Assembly: GCF_009363615.1 (NCBI RefSeq)
Contig: NZ_CP045385.1
Location: 1 to 64,000 of the forward strand
Reading direction: 5' to 3'
Source of the DNA: Ruegeria sp. THAF33
Lineage (GTDB): Bacteria; Pseudomonadota; Alphaproteobacteria; Rhodobacterales; Rhodobacteraceae
DNA: 64,000 nucleotides
Positions 26,805-36,800 of the stretch are shown one piece after another. Position 1 is the stretch's first letter. Every line of letters starts with the position of its first letter. Under the pieces are notes generated by a model. The model had not been told where the DNA came from and ran no database searches. It saw only the letters and a program-made list of their open reading frames with translations. Made by a program: the position numbers and the translations under genes.

Positions 26805-28226
26805 ATGAACGCTCAGGACGGGATTGCCCCCGAAATTGCCGAAGTGGACCGGATCGTCGAACGGGCGCGTGCCGCTCAGTCTGCTTTCGAAGCCAGTGGT
26901 AGTCAGGCGCTATATGACAAAGCGGCACTTGCAGCGGGATGGGCCATCATGGAACCGGAACGCAACCGGGCCCTTGCCGAACTGGCCGTGGAAACCACCG
27001 GCCTGGGTAACGTGCCCGACAAGATCACCAAGAACCACCGCAAGACGCTCGGGTTGCTGCGCGATATAGCCGACGCCAATACGCACGGGATTATCAGCGA
27101 TGATCCGGCAACAGGTATCACCGAGATCGCGCGCGCCATCGGCGTGATTGGTGCGGTTGTGCCGTCGACCAACCCTGCCGCGACGCCGGCCAACAACATC
27201 ATCAACGCACTCAAGGGCGGCAATGCCATCGTGGTGGCGCCGTCCCCCAAAGGTGTTGCGTCCTGCGAAATGCTGCTTGACTACATTCATGCCGAATTCG
27301 ACAAGCTTGGGCTTAATCGCGATCTGGTGCTGATGCTGCCTGCGCCCGGGTCAAAGGCCAAGACACAACGGTTGATGGAGGCTGTTGACCGGGTGATCTG
27401 CACCGGCAGCCAAAACAATGTTCATCGCGCACAATCCTGCGGTACGCCGGCGGTGGCCGTTGGGGCTGGCAATGTCACGGTGATTGTCGACGAGACTGCC
27501 GATCTGCAGGCCGCAGCGGCCAAGATCACGGCCTCGAAGTGTTTCGACAACGCGACCTCCTGCTCGTCCGAAAATGCCGTCGTTGTGGTGGACGCGGTCT
27601 ATGACGATTTTGTCACTGCGATGACTGCCGAGGGCGGCGCGCTGGTTCCGGCCTCTGACGAAGCAGGGATCGTTTTGCGGCTTTGGCCGGACGGGCACCT
27701 CAACCGGTCAGCCATCGCTCAGGACGCCGACAAGATGCTTGAGGCGCTGGGGGTGGCCGGGAAAGTCCCCGAAGGCACCAAGTTTCTGGCGGTTGAAACC
27801 GACGGGATTGGCCCCGATCACCCCCTGTCCGGGGAGAAGCTAAGCCGGGTTCTGGCCCTGTACCGTGCCTCGGACTATGCCGCCGCTAAAGCCACCGCAG
27901 CGCGCGTTCTGGCCCATCAGGGGGCCGGGCATTCGGTCGGCATTCACACCAGCGACGACGCGCGCGCGGTCGAGCTTGGTCGCGAGCTGCCGACCTGCAG
28001 GGTCATAGTCAATCAGGCGCATACATTTGCCACCGGTGGCAGCTTTAACAATGGCATGCCCTTTTCGCTTTCTATGGGATGCGGCAGCTGGGGCGGAAAC
28101 TCAATCGATACCAACCTGCATTGGCGGCACTTTGTCCAAACCACCAAAATCGTGCGTGAAATAGCCCCCCGCGAACCCGCGCTAGAGGATGTTTTCGGTG
28201 CGTATTGGCAGGAGGCCGGGCAATGA
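26805..28226 (+). CDS. sauS: CoA-acylating aldehyde dehydrogenase, probably sulfoacetaldehyde dehydrogenase
   Basis: A 473-aa acylating aldehyde dehydrogenase of the EutE/AdhE/SauS type. The catalytic Cys is at about residue 253 in KCFDNATSCSSENAVVVVD. The N-terminal cofactor region includes GVIGAVVPSTNPAATPANNI. The C-terminal HTFATGGSFNNGMPFSLSMGCG is typical of the class. Together with the adjacent CoA ligase it would reduce sulfoacetyl-CoA to sulfoacetaldehyde with NAD(P)H, as SauS does in C. necator. Another acyl-CoA substrate is possible. Overlaps the ligase gene by 4 bp. Confidence 0.78.
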   Translation: MNAQDGIAPEIAEVDRIVERARAAQSAFEASGSQALYDKAALAAGWAIMEPERNRALAELAVETTGLGNVPDKITKNHRKTLGLLRDIADANTHGIISDDPATGITEIARAIGVIGAVVPSTNPAATPANNIINALKGGNAIVVAPSPKGVASCEMLLDYIHAEFDKLGLNRDLVLMLPAPGSKAKTQRLMEAVDRVICTGSQNNVHRAQSCGTPAVAVGAGNVTVIVDETADLQAAAAKITASKCFDNATSCSSENAVVVVDAVYDDFVTAMTAEGGALVPASDEAGIVLRLWPDGHLNRSAIAQDADKMLEALGVAGKVPEGTKFLAVETDGIGPDHPLSGEKLSRVLALYRASDYAAAKATAARVLAHQGAGHSVGIHTSDDARAVELGRELPTCRVIVNQAHTFATGGSFNNGMPFSLSMGCGSWGGNSIDTNLHWRHFVQTTKIVREIAPREPALEDVFGAYWQEAGQ

Positions 28227-29734
28227 TGGAACCGCCAAAAGGCACAGTCCGCGACTGGCTGGACCAGAGGGCTGATCAGGGCGGAACCGGGTTTGTGTTC
28301 CCCGATGGCGCGCCGAATCTAAGCTGGGCGGAACTGCGCAACTCGTCCCGAAACGTGGCAAGCATGTTGACCCAGCTAGGCGTGCAAAAAGGTGAAAGCG
28401 TCGCCCTAGTGTATCCCAACTGCCGCGAGGCGCTGATTGCTTTGTTCGGCGTTCTGTGTGGTGGGTTCCGGGCAACCATGATCAATCTTGTTGCGGGCGA
28501 CAGTGCCGTGGCCTACGCACTTGAACACAGCGGCGCGCGCTTTGCCTTTGTGCACCCGGATCAAAACGCGTTGTTTGACCGAACCGCCGACCCATCAGCA
28601 ACCACGGCTTTGCAAGTCACCGACGCCGGTGACGCCACTGCCGAGCTTTATGACCTGATGCCTGACGATCACGCCCTGCTCATGTACACGTCAGGCACGA
28701 CCGGCCGTCCCAAAGGTGTCGTTCACACCCATTCCAGCCTGTTGGCTGGCGGCTGGACCACCGCCGTCGCGCACGAGCTGTCAGACGTGGACCGTGGCTT
28801 TTGCGTTTTGCCGATCTACCACATCAACGGGCTTTGCGTGACTGTGATGGGAACGCTCGTCTCGGGCGGATCGCTGGCCATGTGCGAACGGTTTTCGGCC
28901 AGCCGGTTCTGGGACAACGTCCGGAAAACGCAGGCGACGTGGTTTTCGGTGGTCCCGACCATCATCTCTCATCTGCTGCATTCCGACACCAACCCGGATG
29001 CCCAGACGCGACAGCAGTTGCGGTTCGGGCGGTCCGCGTCCTCCGCGCTGGCCCCTGATGTGCAACGCGCATTTGAAGAGCGGTTCGAGGTTCCCATTGT
29101 CGAAACGATGGGGCTTACGGAAACCGCAGCGCAGATCCTGTCGAACCCCCTTCCGCCGGGCGTGCGTAAGATCGGCTCACCAGGTGTTGCGTTTGGAAAT
29201 GACGCCGCGATTCTAGACCTAAACCAGCAACCGGTTCCACATGGGACCGAGGGTGAACTGGTCATACGCGGACCTAATGTCATGCTTGAATACCTCAAGA
29301 ACCCGGATGCGACTGCAGGAACGTTTACAGCCGACGGCTGGCTGCGTACGGGTGACCTCGCGCGTATGGATGAGGATGGGTATGTCTATGTCACCGGTCG
29401 CCTGAAAGAACTGATCATCAAAGGCGGGGAAAACATCGCCCCGCGTGAGATCGACGAGGCACTGTACTCCCATCCCGATGTTGTCGAAGCTGCAGCTTTT
29501 GCGCGCCCCTGTCGCAGCTATGGTGAAACTGTCGAGGCCGCCGTCAAAATCCGGGACGGATCCGAGCTGACGTCGCTGACCCTATTGCAGATTTGTGAAA
29601 CCAAGCTGGGCCGTTTCAAATCTCCCGACGAAGTTCATATCTTGCCGGATCTTCCCAAAGGTCCATCGGGGAAAATCCAAAGGAACAGAATACTCGAGAT
29701 CGTTAGCGAGAAGTTCGAAAAGGCCAAGCCTTAG
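28223..29734 (+). CDS. sauT: AMP-forming acyl-CoA ligase, probably sulfoacetate-CoA ligase
   Basis: A 503-aa ANL superfamily ligase. ATP-binding P-loop YTSGTTGRPKGVVHTH, the A5 motif ETMGLTETAAQI, the A7/A8 hinge WLRTGDLARMDEDGYVYVTG and RLKELIIKGGENIAPREID, and the catalytic Lys in GPSGKIQRNR are all present. It would activate the imported acid with ATP and CoA. The start ATGATGG overlaps the dehydrogenase stop. Ligase plus acylating dehydrogenase plus uptake system is the sulfoacetate-to-sulfoacetaldehyde set. Confidence 0.8.
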   Translation: MMEPPKGTVRDWLDQRADQGGTGFVFPDGAPNLSWAELRNSSRNVASMLTQLGVQKGESVALVYPNCREALIALFGVLCGGFRATMINLVAGDSAVAYALEHSGARFAFVHPDQNALFDRTADPSATTALQVTDAGDATAELYDLMPDDHALLMYTSGTTGRPKGVVHTHSSLLAGGWTTAVAHELSDVDRGFCVLPIYHINGLCVTVMGTLVSGGSLAMCERFSASRFWDNVRKTQATWFSVVPTIISHLLHSDTNPDAQTRQQLRFGRSASSALAPDVQRAFEERFEVPIVETMGLTETAAQILSNPLPPGVRKIGSPGVAFGNDAAILDLNQQPVPHGTEGELVIRGPNVMLEYLKNPDATAGTFTADGWLRTGDLARMDEDGYVYVTGRLKELIIKGGENIAPREIDEALYSHPDVVEAAAFARPCRSYGETVEAAVKIRDGSELTSLTLLQICETKLGRFKSPDEVHILPDLPKGPSGKIQRNRILEIVSEKFEKAKP

Positions 29735-30007
29735 GCGCTCTTGACCGTTTTTGTTATCAAAGTTCTTCGTGTGCTTTAATCAAAAAAGCAAGCCGACGAC
29801 GGTCAATCCGTGTTTCAACGCTGGGCAGATAAGTGAAACACCGGAGAAATAGTGCCGCTCAGCGCCCTGCCGAAGGTCGAATGGTTACGTGATGCCACGT
29901 GACTTGTTGACGGGTGTATCTTGATGGTGAATGGGCCGATCTCATCTTCGCGTTCATGAACGTCAGAGGATCTTTGAGCATGAGCGGATTATTTTGAGGG
30001 ATCTAGG

Positions 30008-30367
30008 TCATGTTGACAAATGGCGGATCCAGAGGCGGATCGAAGTGATATCTACGAAGCCGAGGAAGCTTTCGGCTGTTTTGTCATAGCGGGTTGCCAC
30101 GCGCCGAGCATTCTTCAGCTTGTTGAAGCATCTCTCGACCAGGTTTCTCAGCCGGTAGAGATGCCAATCCAAACCAACGCGCTTCTTTCGGGACTTTCGC
30201 ATTGGGATCACCGGTCGAATGCAGCGGTTGTGCAGGTCGGTGCGAATGCGGTCGGCGTCGTAACCTTTGTCGGCTAGCAGCACGACTGGCTCGGGCAGGT
30301 TGTCGTCCATGACCCGATCAAATCCAAGATAGTCCGATGTCTGGCCAGGCGTGATGTCAGTTCTCAT
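30008..30367 (-). CDS. IS5/IS427 transposase OrfB (C-terminal part)
   Basis: The open part of the second frame from an internal ATG; the coding match extends upstream into the OrfA overlap as GFGRSKGGFTTKIHLRVNAAG, so the fusion protein enters here by a -1 shift. It carries the second Asp in VVLLADKGYDADRIR and the Glu in RLRNLVERCFNKLKNARRVATRY. The slip site is probably GGTTTTGG near 30437-30444 (minus strand). Confidence 0.88.
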   Translation of the reverse strand: MRTDITPGQTSDYLGFDRVMDDNLPEPVVLLADKGYDADRIRTDLHNRCIRPVIPMRKSRKKRVGLDWHLYRLRNLVERCFNKLKNARRVATRYDKTAESFLGFVDITSIRLWIRHLST

Positions 30368-30384
30368 CGGCAGCCCGGCGGCAT

Positions 30385-30795
30385 TTACCCGGAGGTGGAT
30401 CTTGGTCGTGAAGCCGCCTTTTGAGCGGCCAAAACCCTGTCGCGGAGTCCCCCTTTTGCGCCCGCTGCCTGATGATGGGCACGAACCACGGTGCTGTCGA
30501 CCATTTGAAGGGCATCAGGAACGATCCTGCTTTCGGTCAAGGTTTCCAAAATCTGTTCCCAGAGCCCCGCGAGGGTCCAGCGACGGAACTGTCGGTAGAC
30601 ACTCGACCACTTCCCAAACTCCTCAGGCAAGTCTCGCCATGGGGCACCTGTACGTGCAATCCAGAAAACGCCATCAAGAACAAGGCGGTGGTTGATCGGT
30701 TTGCGCCCGTTCGGGGCACGGATCGAAAGAATGAACCGTTCAAAGAACGCCCACTCCTCGTCCGACATTAGGTTTCTTGCCAAGCTGGCCTCCAT
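30385..30795 (-). CDS. IS5/IS427 transposase OrfA (N-terminal part)
   Basis: A 136-aa first frame: LMSDEEWAFFERFILSIRAP, then INHRLVLDGVFWIARTGAPW and RDLPEEFGKWSSVYRQFRRW, then the first catalytic Asp in ALQMVDSTVVRAHHQAAGAKGG. Past that point the frame loses similarity to transposases, as expected if translation shifts to OrfB. Confidence 0.9.
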   Translation of the reverse strand: MEASLARNLMSDEEWAFFERFILSIRAPNGRKPINHRLVLDGVFWIARTGAPWRDLPEEFGKWSSVYRQFRRWTLAGLWEQILETLTESRIVPDALQMVDSTVVRAHHQAAGAKGGLRDRVLAAQKAASRPRSTSG

Positions 30796-31005
30796 CGCAG
30801 ATACCGGCTTGAATCACGATCAGCGGGCGCTGGGAATCCCTTTTGTCAACACGACCTAAACATGTAGCGAAATTCCGACATTTGAGTGAGATCATTCGTT
30901 TGTGGCGCTTGCTTGTCACCAAGTGCATTTACTGTGAAATTAGGTGCAAATGGCCTGCTCCCCAGAAACGCCATCACTTGAGATCTATTGTGTCGGATGG
31001 CCCAG

Positions 31006-31314
31006 TTACTCGACTCCCACAAGCCTCCAAATTGGAATTGGGTCGCAGCCACCTCCGCAACACTCGCAATTCGCTGTACCGCGATCACCCTCAGACCCGT
31101 CGAACCCAGTATTCTTGAGTGCAATGACGGTTCGTGGAGCACCATGTAGCACGCCCAGAAGCTTTAGATTACCGTCCCGGTCATCGAAGGTTCCGTCATC
31201 AACGCACAACTCACCCGAGCCATATGTTGTTTCCCAGTTTCCTTGCCCTTCGCGAACTTCGATCCTTTTAAGTCTCTGATTTGAGTCCACTATATCGTAG
31301 ATTAATGTTGTCAC
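31006..31314 (-). CDS. Small Cys-rich protein of unknown function
   Basis: A 102-aa protein starting at GTG with AGGGGA 6 bp upstream. There is no signal peptide. The centre reads GNWETTYGSGELCVDDGTFD, and a Cys cluster near the end (NCECCGGGCDPIPIW) could bind a metal. It is the last gene of a long minus-strand block. No family recognised. Confidence 0.6.
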   Translation of the reverse strand: MTTLIYDIVDSNQRLKRIEVREGQGNWETTYGSGELCVDDGTFDDRDGNLKLLGVLHGAPRTVIALKNTGFDGSEGDRGTANCECCGGGCDPIPIWRLVGVE

Positions 31315-31340
31315 GTTTATCCCCTTTCTAAAACGCTATT

Positions 31341-31937
31341 CTACTTTATGCCAAACAGTAAATCTTCCATGTAGTACTGATAGTTATCCGCGTTTCTACG
31401 AGCTTTTCCAGGATCAGAAGTCGCTAAGGCTTGAGCGTCAGCAACCCCATATTCATGATCCATTGTAGGTGCGACCGCCTCGATATGAGTAATCTCATGT
31501 AAAATCACACCAGCGAATGAATCTTTGCCCGTCGCGCTTTGTTCAAAGAACTCCGGGGCTAAGTAGATATTTCCAGACCCATCTGGAAAATATGCAGCAA
31601 GCTCATTCAAACTGAACTCAAGCTCAGGTGAATTCGCAATCGGGCACCAAATATTAGAGATACTGGAAAATGTCTGTGCGAATTCAAAAGTTCTCTTTAC
31701 CTCCTGTACAGCGTTTTCAGCATTCGTTCCAAACCATCTGGCAAAACGCTGCTCGTCTGCCACATTAGAGAGTGCCATTGCGTCAATCGACTGCGCAATC
31801 CCATCTTGTGATGTCTTTATCGCTTGTTCAACGATGTTTTGTTGCGCATCAGAGCACGGAATTTGACTATCCGAAATATCTGACAGCGAAACGGTTGGGA
31901 TCAAAATGATGCAGGAAAGCAAGGCTGCGAACCTCAT
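31341..31937 (-). CDS. Exported M35-like (aspzincin) metallopeptidase
   Basis: A 198-aa protein with a signal peptide (MRFAALLSCIILIPTVSLSD). The zinc motif is HEITH in GVILHEITHIEAVAPTMDHEYG; HExxH followed by a D-x-x-YG segment (the third ligand Asp region) fits the aspzincin/deuterolysin and peptidyl-Lys peptidase group. The following ALATSDPGKARRNADNYQYY is also typical of that group. A strong GAGGAG precedes the ATG. It is probably an exported protease, unusual beside giant proteins of unknown function. Confidence 0.82.
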   Translation of the reverse strand: MRFAALLSCIILIPTVSLSDISDSQIPCSDAQQNIVEQAIKTSQDGIAQSIDAMALSNVADEQRFARWFGTNAENAVQEVKRTFEFAQTFSSISNIWCPIANSPELEFSLNELAAYFPDGSGNIYLAPEFFEQSATGKDSFAGVILHEITHIEAVAPTMDHEYGVADAQALATSDPGKARRNADNYQYYMEDLLFGIK

Positions 31938-31961
31938 TGTTCAAGACTCCTCAGATTAGCT

Positions 31962-32177
31962 TTATTCAGGATCGTCTGTTATGAAATTCAGAAGGACAAT
32001 TATGCCGTTTGCGATAAGGCGCCATCTCGTTGAGGTGCCCCCAGTCTTTAATACATTTGCCTTATTCATTTTCTTTTGTTCCGCTTCAAAGTCAACTGGA
32101 GAAAGAACTAAGAGATGTTCGTCTGGCTGACCTCGGGCGACATGGTAAAACCCAAACGCCAAGGATTGGGTGGCCAT
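31962..32177 (-). CDS. Small hypothetical protein
   Basis: A 71-aa frame with a hydrophobic C-terminal stretch (RLIANGIIVLLNFITDD). The ribosome binding site is weak. It lies 24 bp upstream of the peptidase gene on the same strand. It may be real, but only position and composition support it. Confidence 0.4.
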   Translation of the reverse strand: MATQSLAFGFYHVARGQPDEHLLVLSPVDFEAEQKKMNKANVLKTGGTSTRWRLIANGIIVLLNFITDDPE

Positions 32178-32263
32178 AAGTTATTCTATGGAAAATCAAA
32201 ATCTTAACGCAAACCGAAGTTCTAGTATTTTGACTGCTCCTCCCCGGTTTGTCTAGGATAGCT

Positions 32264-32896
32264 TTAAGCATCGCCAGGGCTCTCGTTCTGGGCGAAAAAC
32301 AGGTCGTTGAGGAAGACCAAGACGGAAATCCAGGCCGCCAGGGCAAGCGCCGCCAAAATAAGCGGTTCGACAGCCGGATACCAATCAACCGAACCTTGAA
32401 GCTTACCCTTTTCGTCGATGAAACCGCCGATCTTGTGGGTCATCGAGAAGATTTCTGAGAACGGAACAGTATCGATTGCGGAACCGGGCGACCCTGTCTG
32501 CGAACGGAGCCAAACAGGTGCATCCAGGACTTTCCGGGCAAAGTGTACCAATGATAGCGCTGGCATGATAATGAAGGCCGTCAGAAAAAAAAGCTGATGC
32601 CAGCGCCCGCCCGATGTGGACGTGTCGAGACCTTCCAGCCAAACCACCGGCAGCTTTGCGTGCCACGCATCGGCGCCGCTTCGTCGCGCGTAGGCGGTTC
32701 CGATGCGGCTGACCAAAATGGTCAGCACGGCGCAGATTGGGAGAGCCACGAGGGATCCGACGCCCGGCCCATCCTCAATCAAGTCGACATCAAAGATCGG
32801 GTTTCCACCCTGACTGACAATCCAGGCGTTCGCTGCATAGAAGGCAAGAAGCGCACCCAGAACGCTCCAAAGCTTGCGAAGATGTTCTTGCGTCAC
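32264..32896 (-). CDS. Membrane protein of unknown function
   Basis: About 210 aa from a GTG start (VTQEHLRKLW) that has AGGAG upstream and does not overlap the preceding gene; a longer start at 32959 would. Four hydrophobic helices are predicted (VLGALLAFYAANAWIV, LVALPICAVLTILVSRIG, LFFLTAFIIMPALSLVHFA, PLILAALALAAWISVLVFLN). No family recognised. It is embedded in the giant-protein block and could anchor a complex. Confidence 0.75.
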   Translation of the reverse strand: MTQEHLRKLWSVLGALLAFYAANAWIVSQGGNPIFDVDLIEDGPGVGSLVALPICAVLTILVSRIGTAYARRSGADAWHAKLPVVWLEGLDTSTSGGRWHQLFFLTAFIIMPALSLVHFARKVLDAPVWLRSQTGSPGSAIDTVPFSEIFSMTHKIGGFIDEKGKLQGSVDWYPAVEPLILAALALAAWISVLVFLNDLFFAQNESPGDA

Positions 32897-32912
32897 TTCA
32901 GGCTCCTGCCGA

Positions 32913-33380
32913 TCAATCAATGTTAAAGGCCACGCAGGCTTCATGCAGGCCTTCCACAATCTCCGCCTTCACCGCTTCTTCGATATCTGCGGAGAAAGCC
33001 CGAAGCACGCCGGCTTTCGAGCCACCAAAATCGCTTAGCGTCACGGAAACTGTTGGGACATCGCAGGTATCGAGATGCATGGTTGCAGCTGCTGATATTC
33101 GAACCGAGGCGTCGGCCCGCACGAATGCGGCAGAAGACGTTTCGCATGCCAATCGACCTGTGAACGTTGCGTCAACGACATCACCTGTGAGCAGGACCGC
33201 CGCCCCCTCGACGCTGACGCTCTGAAGTCGGTCGATGCCTATTGAGAACAGGCCCGCATCGAATTTCAATCCGCGACACGGATTGTCTTCGGCAATCCGT
33301 TTCTGAATCACGGTGTTCGAATGAGCTGGGGTCGAGCCAAGGGCACAGACCACTAGGACCAGAGCAGTCAGAAACCGCAT
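32913..33380 (-). CDS. Exported protein of unknown function
   Basis: A 155-aa protein with a Sec signal peptide (MRFLTALVLVVCALGSTPAH). The mature part has four Cys and a beta-rich pattern (LQSVSVEGAAVLLTGDVVDA, ADASVRISAAATMHLDTCD). It lies 57 bp after the 153-aa exported protein gene, in the same operon. No family recognised. Confidence 0.75.
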   Translation of the reverse strand: MRFLTALVLVVCALGSTPAHSNTVIQKRIAEDNPCRGLKFDAGLFSIGIDRLQSVSVEGAAVLLTGDVVDATFTGRLACETSSAAFVRADASVRISAAATMHLDTCDVPTVSVTLSDFGGSKAGVLRAFSADIEEAVKAEIVEGLHEACVAFNID

Positions 33381-33437
33381 GACCAGCGCTCCTCTTGATC
33401 ATATGGCGTGCGCACAGAACCCAAGCTCTTTCCGCCC

Positions 33438-33899
33438 TTAGCAGTTCGGGTCATTGCACCTTATCGCGAGGTCGGCGTTTACATCTTCGCCCGTTACATA
33501 ATCGGACCTCTCATCGTATTTGGGTTGTCCGTCACAAGCGAAGGCACGCCGAGCATTCACCATCCAGAAATGCGAAATAGTGCCGTCGGACAATCGCGTC
33601 TTCGAGATACGTTCGGCATCCGCATCCCATGGAACCGTCTGCCAATCACCGTTTGAAAACACCTCGATAATAGTAAAAGCGTCGGGCGACTGGTTGATCC
33701 GTGCGACGCACTGAACGCCTAGGTCCAAAAGCGCTACCAGGTAATTTGGGTACTCCTTTGATAGCCGCTCTTTCTTCTCTTTTAGCGTTGCAGGAATACG
33801 CGGGTCGTCGGTGCACCAGTCAGGACCGGAATTGCAGGAAGCCTGAGCTGCCCCCGCACAGATCAAGGCAACGCACAACGCGGTTTCAAAAAGTCTCAT
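33438..33899 (-). CDS. Exported Cys-rich protein of unknown function
   Basis: A 153-aa protein with a signal peptide (MRLFETALCVALICAGAAQA). The mature chain begins SCNSGPDWCTDDPRIP and ends IRCNDPNC, with several Cys that could form disulfides in the periplasm. It overlaps the 1899-aa giant gene by 4 bp (ATGA), so translation is coupled to it. No family recognised. Confidence 0.8.
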   Translation of the reverse strand: MRLFETALCVALICAGAAQASCNSGPDWCTDDPRIPATLKEKKERLSKEYPNYLVALLDLGVQCVARINQSPDAFTIIEVFSNGDWQTVPWDADAERISKTRLSDGTISHFWMVNARRAFACDGQPKYDERSDYVTGEDVNADLAIRCNDPNC

Positions 33900-36800
33900 C
33901 GTTTCCTCCCGTCTGGATATTCATCCGCAACAGTTTCGCAATTGACGTCTTTGCTCACGCCACCAAGCAAGCGCCCCAAATCAAGGCGCGCTGCGTAGCG
34001 AGGACCGGCAGGCCGGAAAATGTCAGTATCTGGTGACAGCGCAACGCCTGTGGGCGCCGGTTCGATCGGATAACTGGCAGGCCGAAACCATGGCCGCTCT
34101 TCGACGTATAGCACGAAAGTCTCACCCGGCACCGGCGTTTCAAGAAGACTCATGTCCCGTGTCCAAAGGCTGATCCAGCCAGCCGGGCTGTCATTTGGCA
34201 CAAGGTATCCAGCATTCGGGCGACCCAGAGGATCAGTGTCGGATTGATCCAAGCGAACTGGCGTCCTCAAGAGAATACCGCCCGGCCCTTGGCGTTCTCG
34301 GAAAACCTCATAGTGCAAACGCGGACGGTCATGTAGTCTTTCATGCGCGAACAAAGCGTCGGCCGCACCTTCCTTCTTGGCATCCAAAACAGACCGATAC
34401 GCATCTCGGATCTCTTCGCCTTGATCCTCTGACGGATCGAAAGCCGACTTGCGGCTCAGTGCAGCCGCTCCGAACAAGCTCAGCGTGAGCCCCCCAGAAT
34501 CGTTCTGGGTTACGATCAAATGACGGCTTGCCATGACGTGCGCCCATTGCGTCACCGGTTCCGAGACGCGCAGGTCTTCTTTTGTATTGGGCTGATATCG
34601 GACGAGGCCGAAGCGGACCATCGCCTCAGACAGGACGCCAATATCCAGATCGACATCGACATACCATTCCTCAGTCTCGGGATCGAACAATGGTCGATAA
34701 CACATAAGACCGACGGTCAGTGATTTGCCAGGAACCAATGCACCAACATCGCGCGCCTGTTCCACAGTTGGCATCAGGGCGTTCGCTACATACGTGGCTT
34801 TGCGTGGATCACCGTCTTCGCGCTCAAGGTCGCGATGAAATGCATCTGGTCCAATAAATAGGCCAGGGCGGTTCGCTCGGCGTACTTGCCCTGCTCGGAA
34901 CTCTACTCCGAATTTCTCTAACGGCACCTCACAGGCGAGCCCCTGCATCAACTGCTCGTCGTCTTGACCTGCAATCGGATCGAGTCCCATTCGGGACACA
35001 AAGCGCCCACCTGGCCCAAGATCATCATCAATGAAATGCGGTAGGACCGCCTTTGGCCCCAATTCGCCTGTCGTCGGGTCTGGGATGGGAACACTATCGT
35101 CGCAGAAGGGTGCCAGGTTAGTTTCGTCAAGATTGGGTGGCCAAAGCACAATGCCCAACTGTTCATCCTCGCCGGAAGAGAACCATTCTCGCGAGAGCCT
35201 GATACGCGTGACAATCCGACGGGACTGTAGCAAGCCTTTGTTTTTTCCCCGCTCCTCGATGCGCCCATGCCAAGCAAAAACCGGTTCCGGCGCGGGCGCG
35301 TCACATTTGGCGGGACGTTTGGTGGCCGGAAGAATTACTTCTGTCCAATCCCCATCCTTGTACGTCACGGCCTGCGGAAGTGTCTCCGACGTTCTGAAAG
35401 CGCCGCCGCGAACATAATTCGCCGTATCGAGAAAAGCCGCTGTTCGCCCGAAGACGCGCGGTTTGATCAGGAGTTTCCGCGCCTTTTCGTCGGGGAAGAC
35501 ATGCTTGCGAACGACACGCCATTCGTCTGTCGTTTGTTGGTCAGCGAGAAAGAACGGTCGAAGCGGGAGTGTCGCATCCCCGCCCGCTGTCTTCTCTATC
35601 TCTCGCGACAGGTTTTCGACGCGCAAGAGCGGGAAGGTGACCTCGTCATGCTTAGTGACGCCCATGTCATTGATTGCAAAACCGAAAATATCCTTGCCAG
35701 TTCGGTAGAAGACACGCCCGTCGTCCAATTCGAAATTCGGCCAGTCCCCGTCGCGTTTCTTGGGAACGCTCCGACCGCGTTTCGGATCATCGAAGGCTGA
35801 CGCGCCCGGCAGGATCGCTTGTCCTATCAGTTCAAAACCGTCGACCTGATCGAGCCGAAAACTGATCTGACCGTCCAGCGCGAATTCAGTCGCCAGGTGA
35901 TCAATAGCGTCCTTTCCGATCAGTTTTCCATCGGTTTCCAACCGACTATTTTCCGGTCGCAGCACACGCATCTGCGCCGTATCAATCTCTGCAACCTTTT
36001 CTTCGAACCTTGGTCCATCCCCGCCCGCTGGAACGCTTGGTATAATTGGCGTGCGGATCGGTCGGTTTATGGCATGTGTCACCCGGATCGAGCGAACGGA
36101 TGCCAGTTCCGGCAGCGGGCGCCTTAACATCATCTGATGAAGTTTCTGGGCGAGTGCCTGAAGCGCCACCTTAGGGGGCGTGATCTCTCCGCCTGGGCCA
36201 AAAAAACTGGTATCTGGGTCAGCAGTTGACCCGCCGCAAGCAAGACTGGCCAAAGCTTCCACGATAGTTTCGGCGTTGCACGCTGTCCCGAGCGTTTCCC
36301 TAGCCTCCCTCAGGCACTCATCCTGAGTCTTGTCGCCTACGATACGATCAGCGTAGATCGCGAGCGACTGGATCAATGAAAAATTCCGGCAAAGGTCCTC
36401 CGCACTCGGAACAGCCCAGCAATCAAGTTCGTAGTCTTCGCCGGGCGGCAAGGACACCACGATGCGCGACAGCAGGCGGTCGACGCCGCCTGTCTCGACA
36501 CGGATTTTCTGACCGGCCAAGAAAAGACGAATATGGGCTTCTCCAGTTGCAGGTGTGGTCGCCCGCAACAAGTCAACGACAACCGGCAACATGCGTGGAT
36601 ACCCAGCCTTAGTTTCGACTTCGACCGGAACAGGGTCTCCGACATAGGTGCCCTCCGCAGGATGGCGCAGGGCAAACACAAGCTGCGAAGCCATGGGATC
36701 GGGGTAGTAGCGACCGTTTGCTTCGACACCGGTGACATCCAGAACTGCGTCGCCCGCGCCGTCACTATCGGCGTCGTTAGGATCATACGGATACCGCCGA

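Larger units (their letters stand above)
30006..30856 (-). mobile_element. IS5 family (IS427-like) insertion sequence
   Basis: An 851-bp element bounded by GGTCATGTTGACAAA at the left and, read inward from the right, GGTCGTGTTGACAAA. A TA dinucleotide lies at both outer edges (30004-30005 and 30857-30858) and fits a 2-bp target duplication. Two overlapping frames on the minus strand encode the transposase. The 270 bp before it (29735-30003) hold nothing recognisable. Confidence 0.85.
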
